Shown here: in pieces, positions 1 to 5,331 of the stretch | Layout: the number at the start of each line of letters is the position of its first letter | Position numbering within the stretch: the stretch's first letter is position 1 | Source of the DNA: Thioalkalivibrio sp. | GTDB taxonomy: Bacteria; Pseudomonadota; Gammaproteobacteria; Ectothiorhodospirales; Ectothiorhodospiraceae | NCBI GenBank assembly: GCA_007120155.1 | Contig: SKOF01000330.1 | Coordinates: 1-5,962, forward strand | Direction of reading: 5' to 3' | DNA length: 5,962 bases | Notes under the pieces: generated by a model | Seen by the model: the letters and a program-made list of their open reading frames with translations, nothing else | Database searches by the model: none | Told to the model about the DNA's origin: nothing | Position numbers and translations under genes: made by a program

Positions 1-711
1 CGCTGTATCGGTGCCGACCTGGAGGTTCCGGCATCGGCCGAATTCGTGCTGGAGGGCCATATCCATCCCGGCGATACCGCGCCGGAGGGCCCGTTCGGCG
101 ATCACACCGGTTATTACAACGAGGTGGATGAGTTCCCGGTCTTCACCATCGACCGGATCACCCACCGCGACGACCCGATCTACCACTCCACCTATACCGG
201 CCGACCACCGGACGAGCCCGCCGTCCTCGGTGTGGCGCTGAACGAGGTGTTTATCCCCATCCTGCAGAAGCAGTTCCCGGAGATCGTGGATTTCTACCTG
301 CCGCCGGAAGGCTGCTCCTACCGGCTGGCCGTGGTCACCATGCGCAAGCAGTACCCCGGTCATGCCAAGCGGGTGATGATGGGGGTGTGGTCCTTTCTGC
401 GCCAGTTCATGTACACCAAGTTCGTGATCGTCACCGACGAGGACGTGGATGCCCGGGAATGGCGGGACGTGATCTGGGCCATGACCACCCGCATGGATCC
501 CGCCCGGGATACGGTCATGATCGAGAACACGCCCATCGATTATCTCGATTTCGCCTCACCCGTCTCGGGTCTCGGCTCCAAGATCGGTTTCGATGCCACC
601 CACAAGTGGCCCGGCGAGACCGCCCGCGAATGGGGTCGCCCCATCGTCATGGACGAGGCCGTCAAGCGCCGGGTCGATGAGCTCTGGGACAGCTTGAAGA
701 TCAGTGGCTAG
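1..711 (+). CDS. ubiD: UbiD, 4-hydroxy-3-polyprenylbenzoate decarboxylase (C-terminal part, 5'-truncated by window)
   Basis: This is the C-terminal 236 residues of UbiD, the prenyl-FMN-dependent enzyme that decarboxylates 4-hydroxy-3-polyprenylbenzoate during ubiquinone synthesis. The reading frame is open from base 1, so the start lies upstream; E. coli UbiD is about 497 residues, so roughly half is missing. Visible family blocks are VLEGHIHPGDTAPEGPFGDH (from base 46), which belongs to the glutamate-bearing active-site region, then DEDVDAREWRDVIWAMTTRM and ENTPIDYLDFASPVSGLGSK, and the closing KWPGETAREWGRPI. These blocks match UbiD itself closely, rather than the many UbiD-like aromatic decarboxylases. 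UbiD needs prenyl-FMN made by UbiX, which is not in this window. The ORF ends in DELWDSLKISG, near the usual family end. The TAG stop (709-711) lies inside the left arm of the repeat element that follows, so the last residues may come from that repeat. Confidence 0.96.
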   Translation, partial: RCIGADLEVPASAEFVLEGHIHPGDTAPEGPFGDHTGYYNEVDEFPVFTIDRITHRDDPIYHSTYTGRPPDEPAVLGVALNEVFIPILQKQFPEIVDFYLPPEGCSYRLAVVTMRKQYPGHAKRVMMGVWSFLRQFMYTKFVIVTDEDVDAREWRDVIWAMTTRMDPARDTVMIENTPIDYLDFASPVSGLGSKIGFDATHKWPGETAREWGRPIVMDEAVKRRVDELWDSLKISG

Positions 712-819
712 TCTCAAGTGGCAAGTGGCAAGGGAAACCACCCTCACCCCGGCCCCCTCCCCCGCTTCGCGGGGGAGGGTTGGGGGGCCCTTGCCACTTG
801 AGACTAGCCACTAGCCACT
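703..819. repeat. Inverted-repeat element made of 7-bp units around a GC-rich hairpin (MITE/REP-like)
   Basis: Two long arms face each other. The left arm (703-734) and right arm (788-812) are perfect reverse complements over AGTGGCTAGTCTCAAGTGGC and the closing AAGGG. The left arm differs only by one extra 7-bp unit, and the right side gains another unit at 813-819. Read 5'->3', the right arm splits into heptads TTGCCAC, TTGAGAC, TAGCCAC, TAGCCAC. The left arm read on the minus strand gives TTGCCAC twice, then TTGAGAC and TAGCCAC. The centre holds a C/G-run hairpin (755-779). No ORF or transposase is inside. The compact inverted structure resembles the non-autonomous intergenic palindromic repeats found scattered in proteobacterial genomes. 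That it is dispersed and mobile is inference, since only one copy is visible here. It overlaps the ubiD stop codon and the likely parA promoter. Confidence 0.85.
755..779. repeat. Central GC-rich hairpin of the repeat element
   Basis: CCCTCCCCCGC at 755-765 and GCGGGGGAGGG at 769-779 form a perfect 11-bp stem with a 3-nt TTC loop. It lies 44 nt after the ubiD stop and has no T-run on either side. It could stall or end transcription, or protect the ubiD mRNA 3' end, but it is not a classic intrinsic terminator. Confidence 0.8.
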
Positions 820-826
820 CCATAGT
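798..826 (+). promoter_or_regulatory. Candidate sigma70 promoter for the parA cluster
   Basis: TTGAGA (798-803) matches the -35 consensus at 5 of 6 positions. CATAGT (821-826) matches the -10 consensus at 4 of 6, and the spacer is exactly 17 nt. The predicted transcript start near 833 leaves a leader of about 45 nt before the ATG at 878. The -35 box and most of the spacer lie within the right arm of the repeat element, so the element may have supplied part of this promoter. The box match is seen directly; promoter activity is inferred. Confidence 0.45.
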
Positions 827-877
827 CCACACTTAATCCGGTTGCCAAACACCAAGAAGAATCAGGGGGGAATCCAC

Positions 878-1513
878 ATGCGCCGCATCATGGTCCTCAA
901 TGCCAAGGGTGGTTCGGGCAAGACTACGCTGGCCACCAACATCGCCGCGTATTACGCGCAATCGGGCAAGGATGTGATCCTCGCCGATTTCGATCCCCAG
1001 GGCTCCAGCCTGTCCTGGCTCGAAGCCCGCAGCATGGGCCGGCCAAAGATCCACGGCATGGCCGCGGCCCAGGAGGGCCTCAAGGGCATGCGCAAGGCCG
1101 ATATCATGGTCATGGATCCACCGGCCGCGGTGCACGGCAAGGAACTCACGGCGCTGCTGCGCCGCGCCGAAACCGTACTGATACCGGTCCTGCCTTCCCC
1201 CATCGATATGCGCGCGGTAACCAGATTCATCGAGGAGGTGAAGGCCTCCGCCCCCGTGACCGGCAAGAAGGTGAAGCTGGCACTGGTGGCCAACCGGGCC
1301 CGCGAGGTCACCAATATCTACTGGGAGCTGGAGGCGTTCCTGGGCACGCTCAAGGTCCCGTTTCTCACCCACCTGCGCGACTCCATGAATTACATCCGGG
1401 CCGCGGAACGGGGCATCGGCATCCATGAGATGGCGCCCTACGCCACGGCAGTCGACCGGGAACAGTGGGCACCCATCATCAGCTGGCTGAACAGCAAACG
1501 CAGTCAACCCTGA
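878..1513 (+). CDS. ParA/MinD-family P-loop ATPase (orphan)
   Basis: This 211-residue protein belongs to the ParA (deviant Walker A) ATPase family, whose members dimerise on ATP and position DNA or protein cargo along the nucleoid. Visible motifs are the deviant Walker A KGGSGKTT (residues 10-17, with signature lysine K10), the switch I-type DFDPQGSS (37-44) and Walker B IMVMDPPA with D80. A LIPVLPSPIDMRA block follows, as in other short ParAs. The protein begins almost directly at the P-loop strand and has no N-terminal helix-turn-helix, so it resembles small type Ib or orphan chromosomal ParAs. The ATG at 878 was chosen because AGGGGGGA (864-871) sits about 7 nt upstream; the frame stays open slightly further upstream. 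No parB, parS-like site or other recognisable cargo adaptor is next to it. It is instead followed after 11 nt by a cupin gene. The cargo is unknown: plasmid partition is unlikely given the housekeeping neighbours, and McdA-like or chemotaxis-type positioning cannot be shown. Confidence 0.9.
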   Translation: MRRIMVLNAKGGSGKTTLATNIAAYYAQSGKDVILADFDPQGSSLSWLEARSMGRPKIHGMAAAQEGLKGMRKADIMVMDPPAAVHGKELTALLRRAETVLIPVLPSPIDMRAVTRFIEEVKASAPVTGKKVKLALVANRAREVTNIYWELEAFLGTLKVPFLTHLRDSMNYIRAAERGIGIHEMAPYATAVDREQWAPIISWLNSKRSQP

Positions 1514-1524
1514 CCGGACAACCT

Positions 1525-1854
1525 ATGGCGACCTCTCACGCACAACCCGGCGAAGTGGTGGATCTCGCCACCTGGGGTGACGAACTGCCCGAGACGCATT
1601 CCAAGACAATCACCAAGCAGGAGCGCATGGAGCTGGCGCGCATCGTCCTGAGGGCCGGCGAGGCCTGGGGAGACCATCGGGTGGACGGCCCTATCGTGGT
1701 TCAGTGTCTCTCGGGCCACCTGCGCTTTCGCATCGGCACGGAGGAGCGCACGCTCACGGCAGGACGCCTGCTGTATCTCGCAGGCGGCGAGCCCCACGCC
1801 CTGTATGCGGAAACCGATTCCACGATTTTGCTCACCATCGTGTTCGTCGGTTAG
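1525..1854 (+). CDS. Small single-domain cupin protein
   Basis: This is a 109-residue protein with one cupin beta-barrel. The second cupin motif is clear: an Ala-Gly-Arg turn, then YLAGGEPHAL with H91. The first motif region (GEAWGDHRVDGPIVVQCLSG, 45-64) keeps only H51 of the usual His-x-His pair; position 53 is Val, and no glutamate follows at the usual distance. The metal site is therefore incomplete and the protein may bind a ligand or a metal in an unusual way, or act as a sensor. I chose the ATG at 1525, 11 nt after the parA stop; the upstream in-frame GTG at 1465 would overlap parA by about 49 nt and adds residues with no cupin character. The ribosome binding site is weak, so translation is probably coupled to parA. 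The substrate is unknown. Confidence 0.82.
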   Translation: MATSHAQPGEVVDLATWGDELPETHSKTITKQERMELARIVLRAGEAWGDHRVDGPIVVQCLSGHLRFRIGTEERTLTAGRLLYLAGGEPHALYAETDSTILLTIVFVG

Positions 1855-1859
1855 CGCCC

Positions 1860-2186
1860 ATGCTCGTCACGTTTCGTACGCCGGCCCACGGCGACATCTC
1901 CTACTTCGGGGAGGTGGCGCATACCCTTCTTCGACTCATGGGCCACAGTGCCACGGTGCCCGGCGCGCTGGCGGCCGAAGACGTGCCCGCCGCCCTGGAG
2001 AACCTGCGCCAGGCCCTGCAAGCCGGCGCACAGGCACCGCCGCCTTCGGCGAACCGGACCGGCGAGGAGGACGAGGAAGACGAGGAGGAAGCGCCCGTGC
2101 CCCTGACTCATCGCGCCCTGCCCCTCGTGGAGCTGCTCGAGGCGGCCGAGCGCTCAGGGGAATACGTGATGTGGGACAAGCGCTGA
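1860..2186 (+). CDS. DUF1840 domain-containing protein
   Basis: This 108-residue protein of unknown function matches the DUF1840 pattern. Its N-terminus is MLVTFRTPAHGDISYFGEVA, followed by LLRLMGHSATVPGAL (23-37) and EDVPAALENLRQAL (40-53). The C-terminal block is RALPLVELLEAAERSGEYVMW (85-105). The family is common in beta- and gammaproteobacteria and has no established biochemical role that I know of. Between the two conserved blocks lies a Pro/Ala-rich linker ending in nine consecutive acidic residues, EEDEEDEEE (69-77). No signal peptide or membrane segment is visible, so it is probably cytoplasmic. The start codon lies 5 nt after the cupin stop with no Shine-Dalgarno sequence of its own, which points to translational coupling within one operon. 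The same frame is open upstream, but that part is a shadow of the cupin gene. Confidence 0.88.
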   Translation: MLVTFRTPAHGDISYFGEVAHTLLRLMGHSATVPGALAAEDVPAALENLRQALQAGAQAPPPSANRTGEEDEEDEEEAPVPLTHRALPLVELLEAAERSGEYVMWDKR

Positions 2187-2232
2187 ACGCGCCTGAAGCC
2201 CTATACGCCAACCCGCAACAGGAGAACCGTTC

Positions 2233-2436
2233 ATGCCTTACGTGAACATCAAGATCACCCGCGAGGGGGCCACCGCAGACCAGAAGAAGGCCCTGATCCA
2301 GGGGGCCACCCAGCTCCTCGTGGATGTGCTCAACAAGAACCCCAGCACAACCGTGGTGGTGATCGAGGAGGTGGATACCGACAACTGGGGAATTGCGGGG
2401 GAGACGATCACGGCCCGACGCGCCCGGGGCGAATAA
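2233..2436 (+). CDS. 4-oxalocrotonate tautomerase-family protein
   Basis: This 67-residue protein belongs to the tautomerase superfamily, small beta-alpha-beta subunits that form hexamers and use the N-terminal proline, exposed after Met removal, as the catalytic base. The Met-Pro start fits (MPYVNIKITREG). The conserved end block DNWGIAGET (49-57, counting from Pro1) has Trp51 where classical 4-OT has Phe50. By alignment, Arg11 of 4-OT has no direct counterpart (Arg9 is the nearest) and Arg39 is replaced by Val41. The substrate is therefore unlikely to be the dicarboxylate 2-hydroxymuconate, and no meta-cleavage pathway genes are nearby. A strong AGGAGA (2220-2225) with a 7-nt spacer fixes the ATG. 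The gene is 46 nt after the DUF1840 stop and is last in the cluster, before a hairpin pair. Its true reaction is unknown. Confidence 0.92.
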   Translation: MPYVNIKITREGATADQKKALIQGATQLLVDVLNKNPSTTVVVIEEVDTDNWGIAGETITARRARGE

Positions 2437-2474
2437 GCGGGGACCGTGTTGCCATGCCGCCCGCTCGCTGAGGG

Positions 2475-2513
2475 TCGGGCGCGGAGAGTGCAGGTCGCAC
2501 CCGCCGCGCCCGA
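2475..2513. repeat. Long-stem hairpin in the convergent intergenic region
   Basis: TCGGGCGCGG (2475-2484) and CCGCGCCCGA (2504-2513) pair perfectly over 10 bp around a 19-nt loop. The loop itself contains a second small stem, GTGC (2488-2491) with GCAC (2497-2500). There is no T-run, so it is not a canonical terminator by itself. It could add to transcription stopping or protect the operon mRNA 3' end. Confidence 0.6.
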
Positions 2514-2519
2514 AGATCA

Positions 2520-2543
2520 GGGCCGGAGAACCCCGGCCCGTTT
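2520..2543 (+). terminator. Probable terminator between the tautomerase and histone-like genes
   Basis: GGGCCGG (2520-2526) and CCGGCCC (2533-2539) form a 7-bp all-GC stem with a 6-nt loop, followed by GTTT. The T-tract is short, so the plus-strand direction is favoured but only moderately. Because it lies between convergent genes (tautomerase stop at 2436, histone-like gene stop at 2547), it may help stop transcripts from both sides. Confidence 0.5.
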
Positions 2544-2546
2544 CGC

Positions 2547-2993
2547 CTAGCGCGCCTTCTTCTTCGCGCGGCGGCGTTTGGGCCGTGCCATGGCGCGCAG
2601 TTTCTTGGCCAGCGCCGTTTCGAGTTTTCCGAGCTCCCGCGCGGCGGCCACTTCCAGGCGCGTGGCGCGGTTCTCCAGCTGCGCCAGCCAGGATGCCGCC
2701 TGCTTCTGGTCCGCGGTTGCGCTCTTGACCGCCTGCTTGGCGTTCTGCATCTCGGCCCGTGCCTTGGCGGCCGAGGCCCTGGCGTTCTCCTTGGCCTTGC
2801 CCTTGGATGCACTTACCCGGGCCCGCGCCTTCTCAAGGCGTTCGGTCATGCGTTCCAGCCGGTTGCCGGCGGAAGCGATCTTTGCCTCGGCGCGATCAAG
2901 ACCTTTGCGTGCGCGCTCGATGGCGCGGTTGAATGTGGTGCCCGGTGCGATCTTCCTTTGCGGTTTCTTGCGAGCTTTCTTCTTAGCAGCCAT
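2547..2993 (-). CDS. Lys/Arg/Ala-rich coiled-coil protein, histone H1-like (hypothetical)
   Basis: This is a 148-residue, very basic, low-complexity protein with no cysteine and one tryptophan (W102). A lysine/arginine tail (residues 4-14, KKKARKKPQRK) is followed by a long predicted helical, coiled-coil-like region (about 22-134) rich in Ala, Lys, Arg, Glu and Gln. It ends in a second basic tail (139-148, KRRRAKKKAR). The hexapeptide AKKKAR occurs at both ends (3-8 and 143-148). The composition recalls bacterial H1-like proteins such as AlgP or Hc1, which bind DNA non-specifically, so a nucleoid or RNA-binding role is plausible but not shown. The charge alternation in the middle could also suit a structural coiled coil. 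GGAG (bases 3001-3004 read on the minus strand) lies 7 nt before the ATG and supports this start. It is convergent with the tautomerase cluster and divergent from betT. I do not recognise a named family. Confidence 0.82.
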   Translation of the reverse strand: MAAKKKARKKPQRKIAPGTTFNRAIERARKGLDRAEAKIASAGNRLERMTERLEKARARVSASKGKAKENARASAAKARAEMQNAKQAVKSATADQKQAASWLAQLENRATRLEVAAARELGKLETALAKKLRAMARPKRRRAKKKAR

Positions 2994-3330
2994 AGATTGA
3001 CTCCAGGGTTTGGATTTGAGCCTGCATCGAATGTCGTTTCCAGTACGACCAAGGGGAGTCTATATCACGTTGGCGGGAACCGCGAAGAAACTGCCGGTGC
3101 CCGTGCACACCGGTCAGGGCACGACAAACCCCGTGAGCCGGCGGCAACACCGCCCGGAATGCTCAGGCCGGGCAATGTTGGTCGTTGCGGGTGTACCCGT
3201 TGTAGCATGAACGGTATCTGCTCATCCGCACGCCCGGTCTTCATCTTCGCGGCCCGCGCCAGTGCCGCTGCCTGATACGGCCGCAGCAGCACGAACACCG
3301 GCAGACACACACCGCCAGGGGAGCGCCCAC
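2994..3330. other. 337-nt non-coding region between the histone-like gene and betT
   Basis: I see no convincing gene here; the small ORFs crossing it have no recognisable protein character. It must hold promoters for both divergent genes. Visible structure: CCGGTG (3094-3099) can pair with CACCGG (3108-3113), while the overlapping GTGCCC (3097-3102) can pair with GGGCAC (3117-3122), so the two stems exclude each other. A short palindrome, CGGGT-GT-ACCCG, lies at 3188-3199. A weak promoter-like pair, TTGGTC (3178-3183) with TGTAGC (3201-3206) at 17-nt spacing, brackets that palindrome. The -10 match is poor (3 of 6), so I do not call it a promoter outright. Confidence 0.55.
3188..3199. promoter_or_regulatory. 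Possible operator palindrome upstream of betT
   Basis: CGGGT and ACCCG are inverted around GT, about 130 nt before the betT start and between a weak -35-like and -10-like pair. A repressor site in a promoter spacer would look like this, but such short palindromes occur by chance in GC-rich DNA. No regulator gene lies in this window. Confidence 0.25.
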
Positions 3331-5322
3331 ATGACCAACCGGGCAAATGACGACGGAACCCGAATCAGGGCGATCATCAACCCGCCCGTCTTCTATACGT
3401 CGGCCATCCTGACGCTCGTGTTCGTCCTGTACGCGGCGGTCTTTACCGATGCCGCGGGCACGCTGTTCGCGTCGATACACGGCTGGGTCACGCACACCGC
3501 CGGTTGGTTCTACATCCTCGCGGTGGCGTTCTTCGTGGTCTTCGTGGTGGTCATGGCGCTGACCGATTACGGGCGCACGAAGCTCGGTCCCGATCACAGC
3601 CAACCCGATTACAGCTACGGGTCATGGTTTGCCATGCTGTTCTCCGCGGGCATGGGCATCGGCCTCATGTTCTTTGGCGTGGCCGAACCCCTCATGCATT
3701 ACGTCGACCCGCCCGTGGGCAATTCCGAAACGGTGGAGGCCGCGCGGGAGGCGATGCGCATCACGTTCTTCCACTGGGGCGTGCACGCCTGGGCCATCTA
3801 CGCGGTGGTGGCCCTGTCGCTGGCCTACTTCGCCTTCCGCCATGACCTGCCGCTCACCATACGCTCCGCCTTCTACCCGCTGATCGGTGAGCGCATCCAC
3901 GGTCCGATCGGTCACACGGTGGATACCTTTGCCGTGCTTGGCACCATCTTCGGCGTGGCCACCTCCCTGGGTTTCGGTGTCATGCAGGTGAACTCGGGCC
4001 TGGAGTATCTGTTCGGCGTGCCCAACAACATCGTGATCCAGGTGACCCTGATCGCCGCCATCACGGCCGTGGCCACCCTCTCGGTGGTTCTGGGTCTGGA
4101 TGGCGGCATCCGCCGCATCTCCGAGCTGAACCTGGTCCTGGCGGTATCGCTGCTCGTGTTCGTGCTGGTGGCAGGGCCCACCGTGTACCTGCTGCAGACG
4201 CTGGTGCAAAACACCGGCACCTATCTCTCGGGCCTGTTCGGCATGACTTTCAATCTCTACGCCCGTCAGGAGCCCACCGGCTGGATCGGCGGTTGGACGC
4301 TGTTCTACTGGGGCTGGTGGATCGCCTGGTCACCGTTCGTGGGCATGTTCATCGCCCGCGTCTCCCGGGGACGCACGATCCGTGAGTTTGTCGGCGGAGT
4401 CCTCATGGTGCCGGTGGGCTTCACTTTCATGTGGATGACCTTCTTCGGGGATACGGCGATTCACATGGTGATGAAGGACGGAATCACCGAACTCGCCGAT
4501 GCCGTGGCCGCCGATGCCTCCGTGGCCCTGTTTCAGTTCTTCGAGCATCTGCCCCTGTCCGTTGTGACCTCTCTGCTGGCCACCATTCTGGTGATCACCT
4601 TCTTTGTCACCTCGTCCGACTCCGGTTCGCTGGTGGTCGACATGCTCACCTCGGGGGGCCAGGAGGAATCCCCCGTGTGGCAGCGCATATTCTGGGCCGT
4701 GGTGGAAGGGATCGTGGCCGCCGTGCTGCTCATTGCCGGCGGACTTGGTGCGCTCCAGACCGCCACCATCGCCAGCGCCCTGCCGTTTACCGTGATCATG
4801 CTGCTCATGTGCTGGGGCCTGGTACGGGCCCTGCGGCTCGAGGCGGTCAAGCGAACCAGCCTGCGCGAGGCGCGCGTGACGCCCCGCGGGCCCCATGCGG
4901 CCATGAATTGGCGCCAGCGGCTGCGTGGCATGATTCACCAGCCCAGCGAGGCGGAGGTGCGCCGGTTCCTGCGGGAGACCGCGAAACCCGCGCTCAGCGC
5001 GGTGGCCGAAGAGCTCAAGAAACAGAACCTGGATGCCCGTGCTGCCGAGGACGAGGAAGGCCGCGTATGGGTCGAGGTGGCCCACGGAGACGAGATCGAT
5101 TTCTTCTACTCCGTGCATCCCCGAGCCTACGAGCCGCCGTCTTTCGTGCTGCGTGACGTGAGCCGCAGGCGAGCCGAAGCGCTGAAGTACTTTCGCGCCG
5201 AAGTCCATCTGCGTGAAGGAGGCCAGGACTATGACGTGATGGGCTGGAGCGAGCAGGACGTGATCGACGACGTGATCGATCAGTACGAGCGCCACATGCA
5301 TTTTCTCAGCGCGGTGCGCTAG
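3331..5322 (+). CDS. betT: BCCT-family transporter, BetT-type choline/betaine carrier
   Basis: This complete 663-residue inner-membrane protein is a betaine/choline/carnitine transporter, close in length to E. coli BetT (677). It should take up a quaternary-ammonium osmolyte, most likely choline, with ion coupling. About a dozen hydrophobic segments span residues ~18-498. Conserved features are the glycine-rich GMGIG (107-111) in AGMGIGLMFFGVAEP and the TM8 signature GWWIAWSPFVGMF (328-340). The ligand-binding aromatic box of BetP (W189, W194, Y197, W373, W374, W377) is matched in spacing and identity by W149, W154, Y157, W329, W330 and W333. A cytoplasmic tail of ~165 residues (499-663) ends in a block around DYDVMGWSEQDVI, as in BetT proteins whose tail tunes activity to osmolarity. 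The ATG at 3331 has AGGGGAG (3317-3323) 7 nt upstream; an in-frame GTG at 3262 lacks family character. No betA, betB or betI is nearby, so oxidation of choline to betaine would be encoded elsewhere. Choline versus betaine specificity cannot be decided from sequence alone. Confidence 0.93.
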   Translation: MTNRANDDGTRIRAIINPPVFYTSAILTLVFVLYAAVFTDAAGTLFASIHGWVTHTAGWFYILAVAFFVVFVVVMALTDYGRTKLGPDHSQPDYSYGSWFAMLFSAGMGIGLMFFGVAEPLMHYVDPPVGNSETVEAAREAMRITFFHWGVHAWAIYAVVALSLAYFAFRHDLPLTIRSAFYPLIGERIHGPIGHTVDTFAVLGTIFGVATSLGFGVMQVNSGLEYLFGVPNNIVIQVTLIAAITAVATLSVVLGLDGGIRRISELNLVLAVSLLVFVLVAGPTVYLLQTLVQNTGTYLSGLFGMTFNLYARQEPTGWIGGWTLFYWGWWIAWSPFVGMFIARVSRGRTIREFVGGVLMVPVGFTFMWMTFFGDTAIHMVMKDGITELADAVAADASVALFQFFEHLPLSVVTSLLATILVITFFVTSSDSGSLVVDMLTSGGQEESPVWQRIFWAVVEGIVAAVLLIAGGLGALQTATIASALPFTVIMLLMCWGLVRALRLEAVKRTSLREARVTPRGPHAAMNWRQRLRGMIHQPSEAEVRRFLRETAKPALSAVAEELKKQNLDARAAEDEEGRVWVEVAHGDEIDFFYSVHPRAYEPPSFVLRDVSRRRAEALKYFRAEVHLREGGQDYDVMGWSEQDVIDDVIDQYERHMHFLSAVR

Positions 5323-5331
5323 TGTCGTGTC

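Noticed and set aside
755..779. Calling the central hairpin a classic intrinsic terminator for ubiD
   Set aside because: There is no T-run on either strand after the stem, and the hairpin is the core of a larger inverted repeat.
703..819. CRISPR-like or iteron array
   Set aside because: The 7-bp units are contiguous, few and arranged as inverted arms. There are no spacers, cas genes or replication gene.
833..1507. 224-codon minus-strand ORF opposite parA
   Set aside because: It mirrors the ParA gene, which has clear Walker motifs on the plus strand. The antisense translation shows no family pattern.
2578..3000. 140-codon plus-strand ORF opposite the histone-like gene
   Set aside because: Its Ala/Ser/Arg-rich translation is the complement of the Lys/Ala/Glu codons of the minus-strand gene. 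The minus-strand frame has a good ribosome binding site and typical basic coiled-coil composition, so it is preferred.
3005..3060. Possible tRNA-like sequence upstream of the histone-like gene
   Set aside because: Some bases recall a T-loop, but no acceptor or anticodon stem can be built.
3262..3330. GTG at 3262 as the betT start
   Set aside because: The extra 23 residues have no transporter character, and the ATG at 3331 has a strong, well-spaced AGGGGAG.
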